From positions 5,518,001 to 5,582,000 of the forward strand of contig CM034111.1 of the NCBI GenBank assembly GCA_019914945.1: 64,000 nucleotides of DNA. The letters are read 5' to 3'. The notes under the pieces were generated by a model, which made no database searches, was not told the origin of the DNA, and saw only the letters and a program-made list of their open reading frames with translations. The translations under genes and the position numbers were made by a program. Origin of the DNA: Typha latifolia (Eukaryota; Streptophyta; Magnoliopsida; Poales; Typhaceae). Of the stretch, positions 33,169-44,999 are shown one piece after another (position 1 is the stretch's first letter; every line of letters starts with the position of its first letter).

Positions 33169-34044
33169 ATGGGTGCTCAATTAACCTAACTTGCCCAGGC
33201 CTTCGATTTGAACCAATCTCCTCCCCCTGCATTCTTTTCCCTCGCCGCCTATGGCTAGGCGGTGATCTCCCACCTCCTCGCCGCTAGAGTGGCTATCATT
33301 GCCGGCCTCTCGGGCTTCGATCTTGCCATCATTGAGGAGATATATTCTTTCTCCTTCCTTCCAACCTCCGAGCAATCCTCCGAGAAGCCCTCCCGATAGC
33401 TGCTAGCTTCCTCGACTAGCAATGCTCCTCATTGTCACACCTCTAACTCCTCCTCTCCCTCCCCTCGTCCAGCCTCACTATAGCTACTTCTGACGACCAA
33501 TTATGGCTCGCCTTTTGGGGACCGATGCTGCAAATCACAAGTGGTTCTTGGATCGTTCGTCGCCACTCGTCCCCTTCTACTACAACTTCTACATCCCCAT
33601 CGTCTCCAGTCTCGCTTGAAATGACCTCGGGGTTGTCGATCCAGTCGTTGGCAAACTGGGAACCAGGGAAGATAAAGACGAAGATAGGAGAGGAGTGTGA
33701 GTGAATGGAGAAAGAAAAAGAAGGAGCTCGCAACCCATTTCACTTTTTGATCCTGGTGGACAGTAAGCTCAATGATGGAGAAAAAAGATAGTTCAGTATC
33801 TTGCCCAACCCACCCGTTAAACTCGGGCCAGCCCGCCTAGCCCATCCAGCCCGCCTAGCCTATCTAGCCCGCCCAGCCCATCTAGCCCAAGCTCGCACAG
33901 CCCGAGCCCGCTCTCTCACGGGCTAGTGGACAATAATAGTCTAGACTATTCTAGCCTGGCTCGACCCAACGGCAAGCGAGCTAGTGAATAGAGTGCCCAA
34001 CCCAATTGGTCCAATGGGCCCGACCTACCTAATGATCAAATCTA
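33169..34044. mobile_element. Insertion inside the satellite with a 9-bp flanking repeat
   Basis: AGTTCATAT flanks the segment on both sides (33160-33168 and 34045-34053), and the satellite text continues across it (..AGTTCATAT|GAGAAAGAT). The segment opens with ATGGGTGCTCAATTAACC. Its 3' part holds GGGCACTC on the reverse strand and tandem AGCCCGCC/AGCCCATC words at 33828-33905. It has no transposase. The GC-rich middle gives long chance frames on the minus strand. The repeat length fits a hAT (8 bp) or Mutator (9 bp) insertion. Confidence 0.7.
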
Positions 34045-34053
34045 AGTTCATAT

Positions 34054-34880
34054 GAGAAAGATACGACGAACACATATGACGAACCAGATCTAGAATGATT
34101 CGTTCGTAGAAAAATTATGAAATTTTTATGGTTCTATCCTCGGAAGTCACAAATCTACTAGCTTTGTAATAAAATGATTTTGAGGTCAAGGTGAAAAGAT
34201 ATGGCTGAAATAGTGTTCATCCATGGGCACTCCTTCCTCATTCGTCTTCCTTGATCTCATGTTAACCATCGGTCAATGAATAGTGGCTCTGATACCAATA
34301 TTACAAATTAGGTCTAGAATATAATATTCGTATAAGAATGGTAGCCTCAAAAGTTGTGAATCTAATAGATTTTGAATAAAGTGATTATGAGGTCAGGGTG
34401 AAAAAAATATGGTTGAAATAATGGAGGAAGGTCAAAATTGGACAGAAATAAGAATACCAATATTGTGGTGGTCATCAAAGGGTAGTGGAAGGCTGTAGGA
34501 TGTGGAGGTCAACCGTAGGGTAGGGTGGCTCATGAAGGGAGGCGTGGATTAGAGTTTGGTAGCTAGGTAGGGTTTTTATATTTAAGATTCACTCGGAGGA
34601 AAGCGAAAGCAATCTAACGACTACGATTAATAGGTAAAGGCAAGATATCAAAATTAACTTAACTCGATATTCATTTTATGATGATAAATAACCTATGGTC
34701 ACTCTTATTTATAGGAGTAGAGTCGTAGAGGGTCGGATGCTACTCGCCTTACTGGACTTACATTCATGGATTATCCACTTTAATTCAAACTTAAAAGCAA
34801 TATAAGCAATAAGCAAAAGCAACCAACTAAACTCAACTCGACTTAACCTAACTGATCGACCTATGTGGTTGGATCATAAC
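34054..34880 (-). mobile_element. Truncated LTR element inserted in the satellite
   Basis: Read on the minus strand: an LTR at about 34876-34298, then a tRNA-Met primer-binding site (34285-34297, GGCTCTGATACCA on the plus strand), about 75-85 bp of interior, then part of a second LTR copy at 34209-34075. The two copies share TCTAGAAT, TTATGAGGTCAGGGTGAAAA-like and ATATGG[CT]TGAAATA words. The second copy lacks its U3 part. No coding sequence. Confidence 0.6.
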
Positions 34881-35060
34881 AAAACACTAAACAAATATTT
34901 TTTTTTTTATAAGTTCTTATCTTCTAACGAATATTTGGTCCCCGATAAGATTGTATCTTAAGATACTTATGAGAGATAAAATTTGGGAAGATTGGATAAT
35001 CTTTGTTATGCATCTAAAATAATATTAATAATAATTCATATGATAAAAATAGAACCAAAA
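34880..35060. repeat. Satellite unit right of the LTR insertion
   Basis: Carries the same order of words as the left block (TCTTATCTTCTAACGAATAT, TTTGGTCCCC, AGAGATAAAATT, ATGCATCTAAAATAATATT). A further isolated fragment with ATGCATCTAAAATAATATT lies at about 47600-47690. Nothing is recognised in 35061-35565. Confidence 0.65.
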
Positions 35061-35938
35061 GACCAATGTATATATATTTTTAAATGTCAAAATCCACTTA
35101 TATATATATATATATATTCATATACTATACCAAATTAAATTAATAAAATGAAAAGGTTGACTAGGAGGTCTATGAACTTGTATATGGTTTGTGAAGACAA
35201 TAATGATAAGTTTATCTACATAAAATGCTTGTAAAAGAATGAAGATGAAAAATATTTAATTCCTTGAGTTTGAAAAGATATTGTTTTCTCTAAAAGAAGT
35301 ACTATTTCCTTTTGGAAAATGATAAATTGGCATTAAATGAAAAGCATAATTTTCTCTCTTCACTTAAAAATAAAGTAAGGACAATTTGGTAATAAAGCAA
35401 TGAAATTATTTAATTTTGCAATGGAAATATGAAACGGGGAAAGCTGACTATATCAGAACTATCAAAGATGAAGAATACTTTCTAGATCTTTAGCAATATT
35501 AACTCAATTCGTAATTAGGATGACCCTTGTTGCCAGGGCTGAGCTTTGACAGAGGCCGGTTTGCTTCCTCATTTGCAATATTTGGAAAAATATCATCTAA
35601 AATAACATTCTAGATGGACCAAGTGTCTTTGCATCTTTGATGAGCTTCTCCTTCACTACAACCCTCTTAGCTATATTAAGCTCAGCCTCTTCTTTTTCAT
35701 TTTTGAATATTTCAAAACCCTCTTCTACAACGCACTATAGATTATAAGACTTAAATGTAGTCCTCATTTTGATTTGCTAGAAATCATAGTTATATCAATT
35801 AAATATTGGAGCCCTAAGATATGAACTACTACTAGAACTGGCCTTGAAGTTGATTTACAAGGGTTTCACTCTGTGAAATCTCCTATACTAGCCTCACAAC
35901 ATGCCCAAATGCACACCAAATCAAAACCAATATTACCA

Positions 35939-36313
35939 TGTTAGAAACACATATTTGTAATATGTATTTACGGTGAGTGTGTAATGAATATGCATAATAT
36001 TGTAGCTCAAGGAAGAAGGAAAGTAAAGAAATAAACAATGTTCTATCTTCTAGATTGATCTCACACGTGCAATTTCAGATGAGTCTGATATTAGACAACG
36101 AGTAAAATTAGGATATTCATATACCCATACAATGCTATCAACTCTTGTACTATATTCCAATTGTCCTAAAATCTAATTATACATTTGTACTGATCTTTAG
36201 CTTTTAAGATCATCTAGGAACTTCAGCCATATGGGGCTTTGCTTGGTCAGCAAGAAATTCAATTTTCGTTGTCTTATTTAAGTCAACTATAGTTTCTAGC
36301 TTAACTATCAACA
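35939..36313 (-). repeat. Old copia LTR (375 bp), middle copy
   Basis: Aligns along its length with 41179-41545 (shared AATGTTCTATCTTCTAGATT, CAACTCTTGTACT-like and TTAACTATCAACA). The flank at 35927-35938 is a decayed primer site (ATATTACCA). Confidence 0.88.
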
Positions 36314-37248
36314 CTTTCCTTGACGCTACTAGCAAGAGTGATCCTTAGATAAAAGAACCTTTCTTTAGGCAAAGCCTTAGTGAAAATGTTAGTAATTTTC
36401 TCCTTTAAATTATAGTACAACATCTAAATGATATTGTTATGTAATTGATCCCTTTTGAAGTGATACTTCTTCTTAATGTGTCTAGTCTTGTGATAAAAGA
36501 TTGGATTTCTTGTCATTGCAATGGCAAAAGTATTGTCACACATTAAGAGGGTTGCATCCAACTAAATCTCAACTAGATAGCTTGAGAAGTAGCTTCCACT
36601 ACATAACATATTCTGCTATTGCAATTGACAGAGCAACACTTTGTTGCTTTACAGATGCCCAAGAAAATACTCCTGAGTCAAATGTAAAAGCATACCATGA
36701 AGTGCTCTTCATGTCATCCTCACATCCACCCCAATCACTATCACAATAACCAATCAATATTGTTGAATTTCCTCTTTCATAATTGATGTCATATTCTAGA
36801 GTTCCTTGTATGTATCAAATGACCCTTTTAGCAGCTTCCATATGAATTTTTTTCGGACAATGCATGGATATGACAGTAGACTAGCTACAAACACAATATT
36901 TAGTCTAGTTGCACTCAGATATAATAGACTTCCCACAATACTTTTACATAGACTAGGATCTACTGCTTTACTTCCATCTTCTTTCTTTAACTTCTCATTA
37001 ATTATCAGTGGTGTGGTCACTGATTTGCAACCTTTGAGCCCAAATTTCTCAAGAAGTGTCCGAGCATACTTCTTTTGGTGAATGAAGATAATGTTAGTAC
37101 TTTGAACTACTCCAATTCCCAAAAATTGATGCATCAATCCTAGATCAGTTATCTCATACTTCATCATCATGTCCTTCTTGAACTCTAATATCATTTCTTC
37201 ATTACTACCGGTGCATCATCCATATATATTGACATTATGAGTATGTTT

Positions 37249-37344
37249 GTATTGTTCACTGTCTTAGAATACATTGTAGCTTCACTTGGTCTCCTCGTAT
37301 TGTTCACTGTCTTACTGTACATTGTAGCTTCACTTGGTCTCCTC
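37249..37344 (-). repeat. 48-bp tandem duplication within the old copia RT
   Basis: Units 37249-37296 and 37297-37344 differ at three or so bases. In frame they encode a 16-residue repeat [16 protein letters not shown] just before YMDD. Confidence 0.9.
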
Positions 37345-37473
37345 GGAGACCCATTTTCAATAAAATAGGAGTCTATTTCTCCATACCAAGCTCTAGGAGC
37401 TTGCTTCAAGCCATATAAAGCTTTCTTCAATTTATAAACTTTATATTTTGCATCTTTAATGTTACAAACCATA

Positions 37474-38194
37474 TATTATGAACCAAATATGGATTGATTC
37501 AGACGAAAAAAAATTATGAACATTTAGGTGATGGTAGCTTCTTGAGTTAGGGTTCTACTAGCTCTAATTTCACCTAAATTGGAGATTGAGCTGAAAATAT
37601 ATAAATAAAAGAGTGGAGCAAAGTCATAATATGGTAGAACAGCAATATATGACGTTGTGGCAGTCGTCGAAGGGTGGCGAATGGCCGTAAGGTAGGGTGG
37701 CTCGTGAAGGTGATGGTGGCTATAGATTGGAGGTAAAATTAGGGTTCTAAGTTAGATCTACTCCTAGAAAAATAAATGACTATGATTAATTTACTTCTAC
37801 TCCTAGATTATCTTACTCTTACTTTTAAGATAGTCTAAGGCTAAAATATAATTTTAAAAAATAAAGAAGCTCAGCCCCTCTATATATAAAGGTCGGGTAC
37901 ATTGAGTCGTACTCGGCTTTAGTCCTAAAGACTTATACAACTTGAACTATGACTTGTCTTAGAAGTTTATATGAGTTAATTAAACTTGCCTTAGTAGTTT
38001 ATATGACTTAATTAAACTTGCCTTAGTGGCTTGTATGGTTTAACTAGAATTGTCTTAAGGGCTTACATGACATATCTAGACTTGTCTTAAGGCTTACGTA
38101 AGAGATAAATATGAATCAATTAACAGATAAATATATTTAATCCATCGAGCCGGATATCCTTATGACGCAATCGATCTTGACCTGGTTCACATCA
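37474..38194 (-). mobile_element. Solo LTR inserted in the old copia RT
   Basis: RT text stops at YVDQPNGSLVK (about 38200) and resumes at [19 protein letters not shown] (about 37450). The intervening ~720 bp resembles the LTR at 34298-34876: GTAGGGTGGCTC, GGTGG..GTC[GA]TC, GACTA[CT]GATTAAT and matching ends. No primer site or second copy adjoins it. The exact target duplication is unclear. Confidence 0.65.
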
Positions 38195-41178
38195 CTTGAC
38201 CAAAGAACCATTAGGCTGATCTACATAGACCTCTTCTTCCAACACACCATTTAAAAATACAAATTTGACATCAAGCTAGTATAACTTCCAACCTTTCTGA
38301 TCTAATAAGGCAATCAATGTTTTGATAGTGTCTAACTTTACAACTGGTGCAAAGGTTTCATTGAAATCCACACTAAGTTGTTGAGCATATGAGCCTATCC
38401 TTTTGCTACTAGGCTTGATTTATTTTTTTGCACCGAACCATCTGAATTAAGTTGTCTTGTAGATCCATTTGACACTAATGACTAGTTTGTCACTTGGTCC
38501 ATCAACCAATTCCCATGTTTGATTTTTCTCAATCATTGACACGTCATTCTCCATTGATTTCTGCTAAGTGACATCCTTCACTACCTCTTCAAAGTTTTCT
38601 AATTCTGCAACACAAAAATTGCATAATGCATATATTTCATTCAAACTTCTAAGCCTCAATATGTTAAGCTGAGAGTTGAATATTGTGATCTTGATGCTTC
38701 ATGAGTTGTATTTATAGCTTGAGGGGATTGAACTGGAGTCATTGGTTGGAACACTAATAAATTGCTCATAATTTATTTCTCAATTTCACTGTAATTTCTC
38801 ATTGAAAAATCACATCTCTAGACAAGATAACTTTACTAGTTTTTAGATTAAACAACCTATAACCCCTTCACGTCTGTCATAACAAATAAATAAATATTTT
38901 ATTGTTGATTCATCCTATTTCAGCCTTAATTATTTAGGCACATGAGCAAAGCAAATAGAACAAAATACTCTTAGATGCTTGACTGATGGTTTTCTTCCAC
39001 TGAAAGCTTCAAATGGAGTTTTCTACTTCAACGCTTTTGGTTGGATACCTAGTCAACAAATATACAGTAATATTAATAGCTTTTCCCTAGAAATGATAAG
39101 GCATTTGCTTCTCATGCAGCATTGACTTTGCCATTTCAACTATTATTCAATTTTTTTCTCTTAGCAACTCTATTTTTTTGATAAGTGTAGGTAGTAGTCA
39201 ATTGCCTCCCTAACCCTATCTCTTCACAAAATTTATCAAACTCATTTGAATTGAATTCACCTCCCCAATCACCTCTTAATCTTTTAATATGGTAACCACT
39301 TTGCTTCTCAACCATGAGCTTAAACTTCTTGAACATAAGAAACGCTTTCGATTTCTATCTCAGCAGATACTTCCAATATATTCTTGTGCAATCATCTATA
39401 CAAGTGAGAAAATATCTATTTCCAGCTAAAGTTGCAGCTCGCATAGGTCTGCAAACATCATAGTGGATGAGTTCCAAGGGTTTGGAAGCACTCCAAGTTT
39501 GATTTTTTTCGAAATGATTCCCTATGCTGCTTCCCAAGTGCACAACCTCCACAAATTTTGCTTCATGAATCTCTGACAGACCATACACCATCTCATTTTT
39601 CTATAAATTTCTCAAACTCTGAAAGTTCAAGTGCCCCATTTTTTTATGCCAAAGCCAAATAGTCTCCATAATAAATGGCTCTCATAGCTATTGGATTCAA
39701 ATACTTCAAGGAGAGAGGAAAACTTATGTTGCCCTTCATTCTCACCTTTGGAACTAGATTTTACATTTTTTTGTCTTCATAAATTGATGCCGCAGAATCT
39801 CCAAACACAATGAAGTAACCATGCTCCATCATCTGCCCTACACTTAGTAGATTTTCATCTAGACCAGGCACTAACATCACTTTTTTGATGTGCCTCTTAC
39901 CCTTCTTAGTCTAGACTACAAGAGTTTTTTTGCTAGTTGCATTCACCAACGCACCAATACCCATTTTCACCTTTGATATGATATTAGTATCTACGTTGAT
40001 CACCACTGCCTCATTCCCATCATGTGGTTACTACAATCACTATTTATGTACGACACACTGTCTTCATTTACTATAGTTGTAGATTGACAGAAAAAGAACA
40101 CAATACCTTCTTCATTTGTCTAATATGCATAGTTAGCTTGTTGATTTCCATTTGTAGTGCACTCCTTTTGCTTATGCCCAAATCTATTACACCTTCTATA
40201 CTTTGGTTTATCTTTAAATCAACAGACACCAAAATGTATTTTGTCACAAATTGTGTAAATTGTTTTAGGTGCACTAGTGGATTGTTTTGATTTAATACCA
40301 ACTTTTCCTTCCATTTCATATTATTCTATTTTTTAGGCTTCTTACTTTTGTGCTGAAACCTCCACTAAATTGCTCTTCTCTAAGGTTGACACTCAAACCC
40401 GAAAATGCTTTCTTTGTAATTGAATCAAAGTGCATCTCAAATCTTTGATCAAAAACCTTTATGGAGCTCATAACCTCTTGTACACTTAGCTTATCTAGGT
40501 CTTTTGTTTCTTCAATAATAAAAATAATAGACTCATATGACCTAGTTAAGATAAATAGAATCTTCTGCACAATCCTTTTATCAGGTATTTGTTCACCAAA
40601 ACTCCTCATTCACAATATCAAGCAATCTAGTGAAATATCATTAAGCAACTCATTTTCTTTCATTCTAGTGTATTCAAAATCACTTCTGAGAGCTTGAAGT
40701 TTATAACTCTTACCTTCTCATCTCCTTTGAACTCCTTCTGCAAGACATTTCAGGCTACCTTAGCTGATTCTTCATTTGCAATCCTTGAAAAAATATCATC
40801 TGAAACAACATTCTAGATGAGACCAAGTGCCTTTGCATCTTTTGTGAGCTTCCTTTTCAAGGCAATCCTCTTAGCTATATTAAACTCAGCCTCTTCTTTT
40901 TTACTTTTAGATATTTCAAAGTCTTCTTCTACAAAGCTCCACAAATAATTGGACTTATATAGTCGTCATTTTGAATCTCTATAAATCATAGTATCTCCAT
41001 TGAATATTGGAGCCTGAAATCTGAACCACTACTAGAACCGGCCATCTATTTTATGAAATCAATTTGCAAAGTTTCACTCTATTAAATCTCCCATAGGGTT
41101 TCACTCTATGAAATCTCCCATACTGGCCTCACAACATGTCCAAATGAACACCAAATCAAAACCAATGCTCTGATACCA

Positions 41179-41545
41179 TGTTAGAAAAAATAGATTTATA
41201 ATATGTATTTGCAGTGAGTGTGCAGTGTATTATAGCTTAAGGAAGAAGGAAAGCAAAGGGATGAAGAATGTTCTATCTTCTAGATTGATCTCACATGTGC
41301 AATTTTAGATGAGTTTGATATTTATACAATGGGTAAAATTAGGGATATTCACACCCCCATACAATTCTATAAACTCTTGTACTGTATTCCAGCTGTCCTA
41401 ACATCTGATTATACACTTGTACTGCTACTTAGCCATTAAGATCATCTAGAAACTTTAGCCATATGAGGCTTTGCTTGGTTAGCAAGAAATTCAATTTTTG
41501 TTGTTTTATTTAAGTCAAGTACAACTTGTAGCTTAACTATCAACA
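41179..41545 (-). repeat. Old copia 5' LTR (367 bp)
   Basis: TG..CA ended on the minus strand, immediately followed by the primer-binding site at 41178-41166. Confidence 0.9.
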
Positions 41546-41634
41546 AAATTACATATGCTAGATTGCATTCTAGTAGAAAATATGTTCATTATAAAGAGAA
41601 ATTAAACCTAGCTATGTACTTCGTAATACTAATA

Positions 41635-43012
41635 GTCCGCTTGGATAGTGTAAATTTCAATAGGAATCTATAGGAATTTGACTTTTTATAAAAATAATTC
41701 TAAATAGGTGTTTGGATGAAATTTTGAAAGAAGTATTTTTCTTAGGAAACACCTTTCCTAAGAGAAAAAAAGAAGAAATTTACTCTTATCTTATCTTTTT
41801 TTCCTAGCACTCTCTCCCTCACTCTCCTCTAACACTCTCTTCCCTATCTTTCCCTCTCACTTCCCTATAACCACTCAGCTTCTCCTCTGAGCCTGAGCTA
41901 AAGTCGGCTTGCTTAGGCTCGACATGGAATAGGCTCAGTTACACCCATTTGAAGACAAAAATTACCCCTATCTACATAAGACAAAAGACCTAAACCTCTC
42001 TCACATCTCCCACTTACTACATCAGTATCCCATCCACCTCCAATCCCACCCTCACAAAGCACACATGCCACAACGCATCCTCGTCCTTCTCCTTGTTGGC
42101 TGCGGTGCAACTAGCCCACGGTCATTTCAACGGATCTAGGGCATGCCACACGGCGGACTAGTCGGTGGGACCGTCAACGAGGTAGGCCACAACGGAGACA
42201 CCATGGGTGTCGACAAAAATCATGATGATAGAGGCGGAGTCGGAGAAGGAGAGCCTGTAGCTCTCCTTGTTGGAACCACTAACAAAGGAGAGCCCGCAAC
42301 TCTCTTCGTTGCCATTAATGGTCACGGACTACATCGCTTAACGGTAGTTAGAAGTTGGCGACGAGATCGAGGAGAAAGACGACTCAACTTAATATTGGTA
42401 CGTAGCTGCGTGGTTTAATTTGGGATTGGATAAATTAAAGAGGTGTAAGGTAAAAGTGATAGTCTATCGCATCAATACTCTGTAGAATGTATATTTAATG
42501 CTTAAATCACTTTGGGTTATCTTCTTCGATTACACACCTCACCAAATGAAGAAATATTTATTAAAAGTAATTGCTTTCCTCCTCTTCTCCTTCTGCCTCC
42601 TCATGCCTCCTTCGGCAAGCTACCGCCTCCTCCAATCTGGCTCAAACTCGGGCAAGGCTCGAGTAGGCTCAACTCAAGCTTGACTCAATTTAAGCTAAGC
42701 AAAGCGCCTAAACAAAATAACTAGGCTCAAATTAATTTCAAATTGTATCAGGCTCGCTCAAGCTCGGCTTATTTACACCCCTAACCACCGCCATCACCAT
42801 CATCACTTCCTCTTCTTCCAACCACCACTTCCTCCTCTTCCTTCTATCTCTCCTTTTATTTTTCCCACCAAAATTTCCTAAACTATCTAAACAAGATAAA
42901 TTAAATTAATCCAAAAGAAAATTTCACATAAGATCCTTTATTAATTTCTCTTTTCAATTCCTACATTTAGAATTTCTGATTCAAAATATTCCTTACTTAC
43001 CCAAATATGCCC
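41635..43012. mobile_element. PIF/Harbinger-like TIR element (1378 bp)
   Basis: The left end GTCCGCTTGGATAG and the right end read inward, GGGCATATTTGGGTAAG, are imperfect inverted repeats of the [G]GCxxxTTTGG type. TAATA borders both sides (41630-41634, 43013-43017), covering a possible TAA target duplication. The interior contains a GC-rich block (42060-42400) with no recognisable protein. GGCTC/GAGCC-rich stretches near 41890-41940 and 42640-42770 suggest a nested hAT-like piece ending TTTACACCCCTAA. Confidence 0.5.
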
Positions 43013-43774
43013 TAATAGGATACTACTTTAATGGTAGATATTATTGTTTATAAGTACAATGAAAAATTGGTTTTCATCTTGACTTGGACTTATTCACAGT
43101 TAATAAAAACAGATTAAATATATTTTAGCTTTAGATGAAAATCATTTTACCCTACTTAGATTTTTTTTTTTTTTTGTAACACTTAGCGTCTTAAAATTTT
43201 TTACTGCATTGCAACTGCTATCTTGTCCTTCCAAAGCTTAATCCTAGATAGTATTACTAGTTTGAACAAAAATTACTTTACTAATCCATGAACTATTTTC
43301 ATTTGGTATCACTATACTCAAAAAACTAGGAAACTAGAATTTTACTTTATCTAATCAAACATAAAAACTAGGAAAACTATTTCTCGATGAAAAAATACAC
43401 CATACTCTTCCTTTTCTTTTTATTTTGAGAAAGAAGAAAATAGATTACTCTCAGTAGATTGCGGTAATTAATGTGTAATCAGGTAGAAGAAAGTTCAAGT
43501 ATGCCATAAGAGATTCAGAACTTGGACTCTTAATTGAGATCTATTCAAAGTTTAATAGTAGGATCATTCGAATAGAAACCGAAATGAATTCCTTAGTTTT
43601 GGAACCAAGTTTATGAGTAAATAAAAATGGCAGTAAATGAGACTAACATAACATACATGCTTTTTAGTTATGCAATCTAAAAATGCTGCTTTCAAATAAA
43701 GCCATTATGAAATAAACATCTAATGACATACTAAATTATATTGCTTGATATATACACATGACAATATTTTAAAG

Positions 43775-44030
43775 GGATTTCATGTAATTGTGCGATTAAA
43801 ATTTTTTTTAAATATCATAATTATCATTACATTCTTTAAATTATTTTAATTGCTTTTTAAATCTTTTAACTCTTTTAGAACCGGCAATATTATTAATTTT
43901 TGACGGAATATTCTTCGAATATTCCTAATAGATGGTTATTAAAATTAACATATATATATATAACTAATATTAATTTAAGTTTAATCTTAGTTATGATTAA
44001 TTAGATTTAACTAACGGAATGATATTGTGG
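43775..44030. mobile_element. MITE-like sequence shared with 63268-63600
   Basis: Both loci contain, in order, GGGATTT..ATGTAATTG, GGAATATTC or AATATTCCTAATA, a GTTATT word, and TGATTA[AG]TTAGAT.TTAACTA. Ends are not defined. Nothing is recognised in 43018-43774. Confidence 0.4.
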
Positions 44031-44309
44031 AAAGAGTTCAATGATTTCAGTGTCAATTATGATGTTCTAAAACTCATAGTGGCTAAGCTATTATGATATT
44101 TTAAAAGTTTTCAAAAGCAATTATGTGAATTCCTATTTTGAAAAGAACAAGATTTAGTAAGTGTTTTATGTGCTAGACAAAAAAAATGATAAAATTGTTA
44201 CAAATTCAAATATATATTTACTAGTACAGATAATATGCAACAAAAAGAGGAAACTTTTTTTGTCTGCCTGAGCAAAAGATTTATGTTTACTATGTCTATG
44301 AACAAATGG

Positions 44310-44310
<1 letters not shown>

Positions 44311-44372
<62 letters not shown>
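44311..44372. repeat. (AT)~30 microsatellite
   Basis: Uninterrupted AT run of about 60 bp. Alternating Ile/Tyr frames on both strands here come from it. Confidence 0.95.
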
Positions 44373-44374
<2 letters not shown>

Positions 44375-44789
44375 AGAAAAAGAATTTGTATCCAAAACTA
44401 TTAATATTTTACCTTATAGTTGCAAATGTTTTAAAGAAAATGATCTGGGTTATCTATAATGTCTTTTTGGGTAATTTCCAATAATATTTCATTGCATGAT
44501 AAGTATTTTCACTATTCTTTTCTCATGCAAACTACTCTTCTATTGAGATGAGAGAGGAACTATAATAGTGGTGTAAATAAAACAGGTATTATATTCATCT
44601 AATGCACCATATGATAGATTGGACTTGCAGATACTCTATATTAATTAGCTATAAAAAAAATAAACTGATCAAATACAAATTAACGTATTATGTTAATAAT
44701 TAATGAATTATGTTGTGTTATTTAAACTATGTAATATTTTATATATGTATATATGATATGAAGTTCTTGGTAACATCTAATTGTGAAAT

Positions 44790-44935
44790 ACCTTTTAGCA
44801 ATATATATTAGAATGCCATTTAACAAGAATAAAATACCTTCTGTTAACAATGTAATACACTCTAATAACTACCGAATACCTTCTAATAAAAGTGAATTAT
44901 CTTCTAAAAATAGAATAATACCTTCTATTTGGGTG
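44790..44935. repeat. Short-period minisatellite (~28 bp)
   Basis: The word AATACCTTCTAATA and variants recur about five times, separated by A-rich spacers. Confidence 0.6.
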
Positions 44936-44999
44936 GATTAGATTGCATGACTCATAAAAAAATCAGAAGTTATTTGACTTTTTCGATTGTTTTTATCCG

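Larger units (their letters stand above)
36320..41045 (-). pseudogene. Old copia gag-pol remnant
   Basis: Gag starts MAGSSSGSDF at 41045 and carries IVQKILFILTRSYES, IEETKDLDKLSVQE (40609-40316). Integrase shows IHYDVCRPM, RYFLTCIDDCTRIYW (39591-39355) and LRGDWGGEFNSNEF (39336-39136). RT is split: WELVDGPSDKL-type text at about 38540-38200, then after the solo [21 protein letters not shown] and YMDD (37472-37200), and DLGLMHQFLGIGVVQ down to 36796. RNase H follows to about 36400 (GYCDSDWGGCEDDMKSTSWY). Stops and frameshifts are present throughout and the Cys residues expected before integrase are missing, so it is dead. Confidence 0.85.
35566..41545 (-). mobile_element. Old Ty1/copia element in a tandem LTR-internal-LTR-internal arrangement
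   Basis: On the minus strand: LTR 41545-41179, primer-binding site 41178-41166 (TGGTATCAGAGCA), gag-pol, LTR 36313-35939. After that comes a second copy of the primer-site/gag start region (35938-35566), which matches 41178-40770 in order. The LTRs begin TGTTGATAG and end CTAACA on the minus strand. They are clearly diverged (many substitutions plus indels), so the element is old. The array stops abruptly at about 35566 without a third LTR. A solo LTR of another family interrupts the RT region at about 37474-38194. Confidence 0.88.

Noticed and set aside
33443..33743. Two minus-strand frames of 80-96 codons
   Set aside because: They lie inside a GC-rich inserted element and resemble no protein.
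44198..44459. Frames with alternating Ile/Tyr
   Set aside because: Translation of an (AT)n microsatellite.
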